Shown here in pieces: positions 59,331-64,000 of a stretch of 64,000 nt of DNA. Made by a program: the position numbers and the translations under genes. Position 1 is the stretch's first letter; each line of letters opens with the position of its first letter. Source of the DNA: Tachypleus tridentatus. Its lineage: Eukaryota; Arthropoda; Merostomata; Xiphosura; Limulidae. Under the pieces are notes generated by a model. That model ran no database searches. It had not been told where the DNA came from and was given only the letters and a program-made list of their open reading frames with translations. The DNA lies in the NCBI RefSeq assembly GCF_004210375.1, contig NC_134834.1, forward strand, positions 137,115,009 through 137,179,008, given 5' to 3'.

Positions 59331-59690
59331 CAGGTTTTATCCTGACTGTCAGAACATTTTGAACTAGAGGAGCTAAATCTTTTTAAAGAAAAATCTTCGC
59401 TTCAGTGCACTAAACAGTTACAGATTTTTCCTGAGATGGTTTTATGACTTAAAGTGTAATCACCGGAAATAGAAGTTGCTTCCTATAGTGTTTCAACTTT
59501 CTTTTCATCCAAGTAATTTTGAAATCGTTACTGTACAGCGTTTAAATTCCTCAACTAAACATAATTGTCTTAGTTTGTCGAAACTGTTGTCAATATGTAT
59601 AGAACTACACAATCAATCAAAATAAACCTACTTTTTTGAGCAAATTCCGTATAAGTTTGTTTATCTTGCTTATCTTGAGTACCTCCATTT
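59331..59690 (-). pseudogene. Gmr1-like element: gag SCAN-like capsid and zinc knuckle
   Basis: Minus-strand reading from 59690: DKQTYTEFAQKSRFILIDCV, TVSTN..DNYV..LRNLNAVQ, QNYLDEKKVETL..EATSISGD, a SCAN-like gag capsid C-terminal domain (EFAR...LFDRW...LRQL.L.EEFK......YLDE.KV.TL..AA..ADDY). A decayed zinc knuckle PGHIMPNCWW follows at about 59305-59340. Frames are broken by stops. Confidence 0.8.
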
Positions 59691-59790
59691 TTCAATTGAT
59701 AAGCGTTAATCACAATTGTAGCTTCCGAGGTTTATAGTATCCTAACTGTAACAAACCAAGAATATATATAAAATTCTCTTTTCTAAATTT
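59690..59790 (-). repeat. LTR fragment on the gag side
   Basis: aattgataagcgttaatcac, gtagcttccgaggtttatag tatcctaactgtaacaaacc aagaatatatataaaattctc matches 57265-57350 and 17245-17325. Similarity fades beyond about 59800. Confidence 0.65.
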
Positions 59791-59799
59791 AAATTATCA

Positions 59800-60173
59800 T
59801 TTAACTCAATTTCAGGTTATTTCAAATTGAAACATGTACAACGAATATATATAAATAGCCGTTGCGTAGCTTCACGCAAAAAATTCTAAAACAGATACAT
59901 ATAGATTTTCAAACAATTTATGTTTTAAAAAAGGTGTTATTTTGTACTTTTACGAGCTTGAAATACTAACACAGTTGTTGGACCAAAGGTACAATTTTAC
60001 ACCACTTTAATGAAATGTAATGATTGTTAAAATGTATCTTGAAATACTCCCAACAAATTTTAAATAATCGATACACTGTAAAAAAAATCTGTAAAAATAC
60101 GGTGGATTTCTATCATTTCCTCACGGTAATACGGTAATGTGTTTATTGTATAATATTCCGTAATATGCTAGTA
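59800..60173. other. Intergenic, no recognised feature
   Basis: AT-rich; a short pair of phrases (cggtaatacggtaatgtg) near 60124-60142 only. Confidence 0.5.
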
Positions 60174-60304
60174 GCCCCCCGCTAGTACAGCGGTAAGTCT
60201 ATGGATTTACAACGCTAGAATTAGGGGTTCGATTCCCTTCGGTAGGCTCAGCAGATAGCCCGATGTAGCATTGCTAAAAAGAAAACACATACAAAACACA
60301 CAAA
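60174..60304 (+). repeat. SINE-3 full copy (tRNA-derived)
   Basis: gccccccgctagtacagcgg taagtctatggatttacaac gctagaattaggggttcgat tcccttcggtaggctcagca gatagcccgatgtagcattg ctaaaaagaaaacacatac. A-box and B-box-like parts, shared tail and a final ACAAA-type run; plus orientation. Confidence 0.87.
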
Positions 60305-60329
60305 CAATATTCCAGTAAACCGCAGAGCA

Positions 60330-60900
60330 TATTAGGATGAGATAGCCATCTTGTGCCAGTTGGTGTTGTGGAGGAAACTAGTATGGGAGTTTTGGGTCCT
60401 TATTGTAAATGAACCTAGGCATAATATAATGCAAGTTGACCATGAAATAGATTGGCATTTTGCAGCGAGAATATCAGGGTTCAAAGTTGTATATATTTTC
60501 GTTGTTGTCAGTGCCAAGTACCCTGTAGGAGGAACGTCCACAATGCCCGCAGGACAAGAGACTTTTTCATGGCGAATAAAGTGATTCTTTTGGACAATCC
60601 AGCGTGCTCGCCCGAACTGAACCCCATTGAAAATGTTTGGGGTGGATGGCAAGGGAAGTCTATAGAAATGAACGTTAATTCCAAACAGTGCATGATCTTC
60701 GTGAAGTCATCTTCACCACTTGGAATAACATTCCAGCCAGTCTTGTGCAAACGCTTATATCGACCATGTCAAAGCGAATGTTTGCAGTTATTCGCAATTA
60801 TGGCCGTGCAACTCACTACTGATACCTCTTGTTGGGCATTTCCTACCCTGTTTAGGACTTCTTTTTGGTATGGTCTTAAATTTTTGACCAGTTAGTATTT
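60330..60900 (+). pseudogene. Tc1-like transposase pseudogene (second family)
   Basis: Plus-strand frames include VWEFWVLIVNEPRHNIMQVD (start of the core), FMANKVILLDNPACSPELNP with IENVWG (about 60570-60640), then HDLREVIFTTWNN-like, IPASLVQTLISTMSKRMFAV-like and IRNYGRATHY followed by a stop (about 60800). DNPACSPELNPIENVWG is the Tc1 block just before the third catalytic acidic residue, and the GxATHY end is typical. It needs frameshifts to read through. It differs from the 35.8-kb copy in motif and C-terminus. The ORF 60452-60895 covers the middle part. Confidence 0.85.
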
Positions 60901-62289
60901 AGGCTAATTTCATAGTGTTTACATTTTCCCTATTAAATGCTAAAACGTTTTTTTTTTATTTTCCCTTTTCTTATTTTCATCTTTCGAAGCTCTACTCAAA
61001 TAAGTAGTTGAGTTTAACAACGCAAAATGCATATTTTTCTTTATGTTCATTGGCCTTAATATTTTGGTCAGCAGTGTATGTGAAAAAAAAATATAAAATG
61101 GAAACAAAAGTACGATTAAAACGGCAGCAAATACGGTTAAAAAAAAAAAGAGGTCGAGCAGATGAAGAAAAAAAATAACACATTCAATGATTAAAACATT
61201 TATGTAAACAAACGTTCACTGTAAGAAAGTGTAGAGCAGGTGTAAGTTTGTTCTGTTTTGTTGGATGTCCTTTTCTTACCTAGTCTAATTTACAAGCTCT
61301 ACATACGACATGCACATTTTCGCTACTAGTACTAGTTTTCTTAAACGTACATACCAGTCTTGAGTTTCCAAATACCTTCTCATTTAATCTATCAAACCTA
61401 ACAAACTGTGAACACTTAACTCCAACTCTAATCTTAAGCATTGTATTAGTAACATAGAAATAAATACTCAATACTAATTGTAATTACAAGTAGCCTATTG
61501 TCAACACTGTTAAATCTGACGTTTTATAATCAAATATATCAAAGCATTTTATCACTTCTTTACGTTCACACTAAAGTAATTAAATTTATCTTTAACTTTA
61601 TATAGTTTATAAGTGGAAATTACTAGTCCTAACTTTATTTGATATTTAGTGATACTAATATTAATAATATAATGTATTTCTCCAGATGAATAATCTACCT
61701 ATAAACTAAATTTAAACTAATGTATTTAAGTTCAAGTAAACAAGATGTCCCTTAAATTACGAAGAGACAATTAACTAGTTTATAAATTGCTTTTGTTTAA
61801 TAAAACAAGGTATTTAACCTGTTTTACGATTTACCAGTAAGAAAAATTACAGCTAAGCCAAAATGTAGTTACATGTCATGAACCTAATTTTTCGTTGTAA
61901 TTAAATTACATCACTAAGCTATAATTTAAAACTATTTCTAATTACAAATCTTACTAAATCTAATTATTCTTTCGTAATTTAACCGAAATCACTATAATTA
62001 ATAATATTAACATTAAATAATATTTAAAAGTCTTTAACGGCATAACAGCTTATTTTTTAAAGGTGAAATTATATGACTAAATCGCTGACGTTTGTCGATG
62101 AAGTAGCAAGAGAAAAAGTTCACCTACTGTTTGCTGTCGTTATTAAAATAACCAGATTAAAGTGGACATGTTGATCAGGTAAATATTAAAGTAACTACAA
62201 ATAATTCCACTAAACTAGCGTTAAATCTAGCAACAAACAGGGATTAGGAAATGTAAATGGTTATGATGGTATGGTAAAGTGAACTAGCT
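60901..62289. other. Intergenic, no recognised feature
   Basis: AT-rich with a poly-A/T run near 61083-61150. Minus ORFs at 60992-61183 and 61280-61471 are unsupported, though the second has mixed composition (VKCSQFVRFDRLNEKVFGNS). Confidence 0.45.
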
Positions 62290-62705
62290 GTTCGTAAACG
62301 CCGAACTGCCTATATGTTGAATAATGAGGAAATAACAAACATTATTGTTTCCTATGCTCTCAGTCGGTATCCTTATACCTTATTTACGCTAACGTACAAA
62401 AGCTGGCTTGAAACCGATGTTAGTTACTCTAGTCTTCTAGTGTCTCACTCTTTCTGTGGAAACCAATCGATATGTTCAAACTCCGGACAGTGGACCAAAA
62501 GATGTGGAAGCACGCCCTCAAGTTCTTCCGAATCACTCGTGTGTTTTCTAGCGGCTGTGGCATTGACGTCACATCGCAGAGGGGTCACTTGGTTAATCCC
62601 AGCAGGATCGTTTCTTAGATACGCTACTTACGTCATCTGGTTCTCGTGCATCGAGCTAGCACGCGCTTCGTGTGTTTCATTTCTATCCTTTCTTTGTTCT
62701 ACTTA
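62290..62705. promoter_or_regulatory. GC-richer block with two CRE-type sites; possible promoter/first exon
   Basis: Base composition and CpG content rise sharply here (acgccctcaag, ctcgtgtgt, gcacgcgcttcgtg). A palindromic CRE TGACGTCA lies at 62564-62571 and a variant TTACGTCA (TGACGTAA on the minus strand) at 62628-62635. The plus strand is open for 130 codons (62314-62706: LFTLTYKSWLETDVSYSSLL, WTKRCGSTPSSSSESL), Ser/Cys-rich and without a recognised domain. I read it as a candidate promoter or untranslated first exon of an unseen gene, direction unknown. The ORF may be incidental. Confidence 0.4.
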
Positions 62706-63599
62706 AAAACGATGTATCATGTAATCTAATGGTTAGAACTGTGGAGAACATGAAGATAAAGAGGAAGTAATGAGTAAGTAACGATTCTTAGTTTTCTACA
62801 CTAATCTATATGTCAAGGATCTTTATACAAGAAATGGGAAAAAAAACAAAAAACGTTTTGTTAGTAGGCTTACAGTTACCACTGTTTCATCTTTATGGAA
62901 TTTGTTAAAAGCCATCTATATAGTAATATTTCATTTTCTTTAGATAATGTCGCCTTGTTTATTATAATTTGTATGTCTGGTATTTTATATACCTTTATAA
63001 AACAATGGTACGACATGTTTATAAAACAAATAAATAGATGTATTTAGATAACGCTGTTAGCTGCAACAGGTAGTTGAGCATTATGGGAAGGAAAAAACAC
63101 TTAAATATGAACACTTTAATATTATGATACATTTATTTGAAGTATCATATTATTAATATATACATTACGTGAAGACTGCTTAATTACCCTTTCGCGTTAA
63201 CTAAAACAAAATCATATAACAGAAGTGCAACTCAATATATATATGAACAATTATAGAAGATGCTACTGCAATCCAACAACAGCATTGTATAGATGAGTAA
63301 CAGACACAAGAGTCTATCTATGAATGACGAGAAAAAGTAACGTTAACATAATAAGAACGAATGTATGTGGAAAAAGAAATAAAAACTGTTATTTTAATGA
63401 GCTATTTCTGAAAAGAACAATAGTTACAATAATTGTGAAACTAATCTGTTATATAAATATATACATCTAATTTAAGGATAACATAGGATCTGCTGGTTCA
63501 TATAATCAGTGTCATCCACAAAACTTTAAAATAAAACGAAACACTTACAGTTCTCATGATTAAATACGCGAAAAAATAATGTAAATACTGTTACTTCCC
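62706..63599. other. Intergenic, no recognised feature
   Basis: AT-rich, no ORF or repeat recognised. Confidence 0.5.
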
Positions 63600-64000
63600 T
63601 TTACAATCTTAAATTCCTTAGTTGGATCCTGTCCAATTCTTCTTTTGTTCAAGATAAAATAAGCTCAGAAATTTTAGCCAGTCCTCATACATTAACACTT
63701 CAATCCTAAGCATTGTCTAAACAGCCCATATTTGGGTAATTTTCAACAATTCTATGTCCTTTCTCAGGTAGAATAAACTGAATAAATATTCCAGAAGTGG
63801 TCTAACCAATGACCTATAGAACGGAATAATAACCTCTTTAGACTTGTATTCAATGTTTCTGTAGATATAATCTGAAATTCTGTTTGCTTTACCACTAGCA
63901 AAGCATACTGCTTGGATGGCTTAAGAAACTGATCAATTACTACACCAATATTCCTTTCTTTCATAACACTGTTAATGTTACTACCATCCAACTTACATTT
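63600..64000 (-). mobile_element. CR1/L2-like LINE, RT fragment (runs off right edge)
   Basis: The minus ORF 63764-63991 reads VMKERNIGVVIDQFLKPSKQ, YALLVVKQTEFQIISTETLN and RLLFRSIGHWLDHFWNIYSV. This matches the RT thumb of CR1/L2-type LINEs (ERDLGVxVDxxLKPSKQCALAVKKANRIL...LYxSLVRPHLEYxxQFWxPY). Further left (63600-63760) decayed sequence continues. It is degraded relative to the consensus (VRPHLEY reads IGHWLDH) and extends beyond the window. Confidence 0.8.

Noticed and set aside
60174..60260. Possible functional tRNA-Val(TAC) gene
   Set aside because: It continues into the SINE-3 tail, is one of several copies, and the acceptor stem does not look well paired; treated as a SINE head.
1..64000. 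CRISPR array, bacterial operons or defence system
   Set aside because: No spaced repeats with unique spacers; gene structure, SINEs and splice sites are those of an animal genome.

Overview
This is a eukaryotic, intron-rich, AT-rich genomic window. It has no bacterial signals. Coding exons are short and bounded by GT/AG splice sites, and the rest is dominated by transposable elements. The mix (I/Jockey-type LINEs with RNase H, CR1/L2-like LINEs, three tRNA-derived SINE families, Tc1-like elements and a Gmr1-like Ty3/gypsy element) points to an invertebrate animal. The main SINE resembles repeats I associate with horseshoe crabs (Limulus/Tachypleus), so a chelicerate is my best guess, held with modest confidence. 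One host gene is clear: the 5' part of LMBRD1 (lysosomal cobalamin exporter LMBD1) on the minus strand. Four coding exons were found by splice-site reading at 15609-15668, 7490-7622, 5523-5586 and 4086-4183, and they join in frame except for one unlocated small exon between the first two. The gene continues off the left edge.||Layout. 1-3335: two minus-strand fragments of one LINE family (B, then A), lying in a downstream LMBRD1 intron if the next exon is off the window. 4086-15668: LMBRD1, with introns holding a 52-bp-arm hairpin, a 31-bp minisatellite, LINE copy C, a Ty3/gypsy gag-protease remnant, a palindromic repeat and a CR1-like 3' end. 16-35 kb: SINE-rich DNA, an LTR-like repeat, a CR1-like LINE split by a SINE, a MITE with a transposase tail, and several orphan ORFs. 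35.8-36.8 kb: degraded Tc1-like transposase. 37-47 kb: mostly featureless DNA with SINE fragments. 47.8-53 kb: long degraded LINE copy D, split by a SINE. 56.8-59.8 kb: Gmr1-like LTR element whose LTR carries seven identical 29-bp repeats. 60.2-60.9 kb: a SINE and a Tc1-like transposase. 62.3-62.7 kb: a GC-richer block with two CRE-type sites, a possible promoter or first exon. 63.6-64 kb: another CR1-like LINE running off the edge.||How the parts relate. The SINE families and the I/Jockey-type LINE share a similar 3' tail, as expected if the SINEs use that LINE's reverse transcriptase. Every TE protein seen is broken by stops, frameshifts, deletions or lost catalytic residues. I saw no rRNA, standard tRNA gene or CRISPR array. 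The most notable findings are the LMBRD1 exon set, the PR-IN-RT-RNase H order of the LTR element, the shared LINE/SINE tail, and two candidate orphan coding segments (27.5 kb and 54.0 kb).
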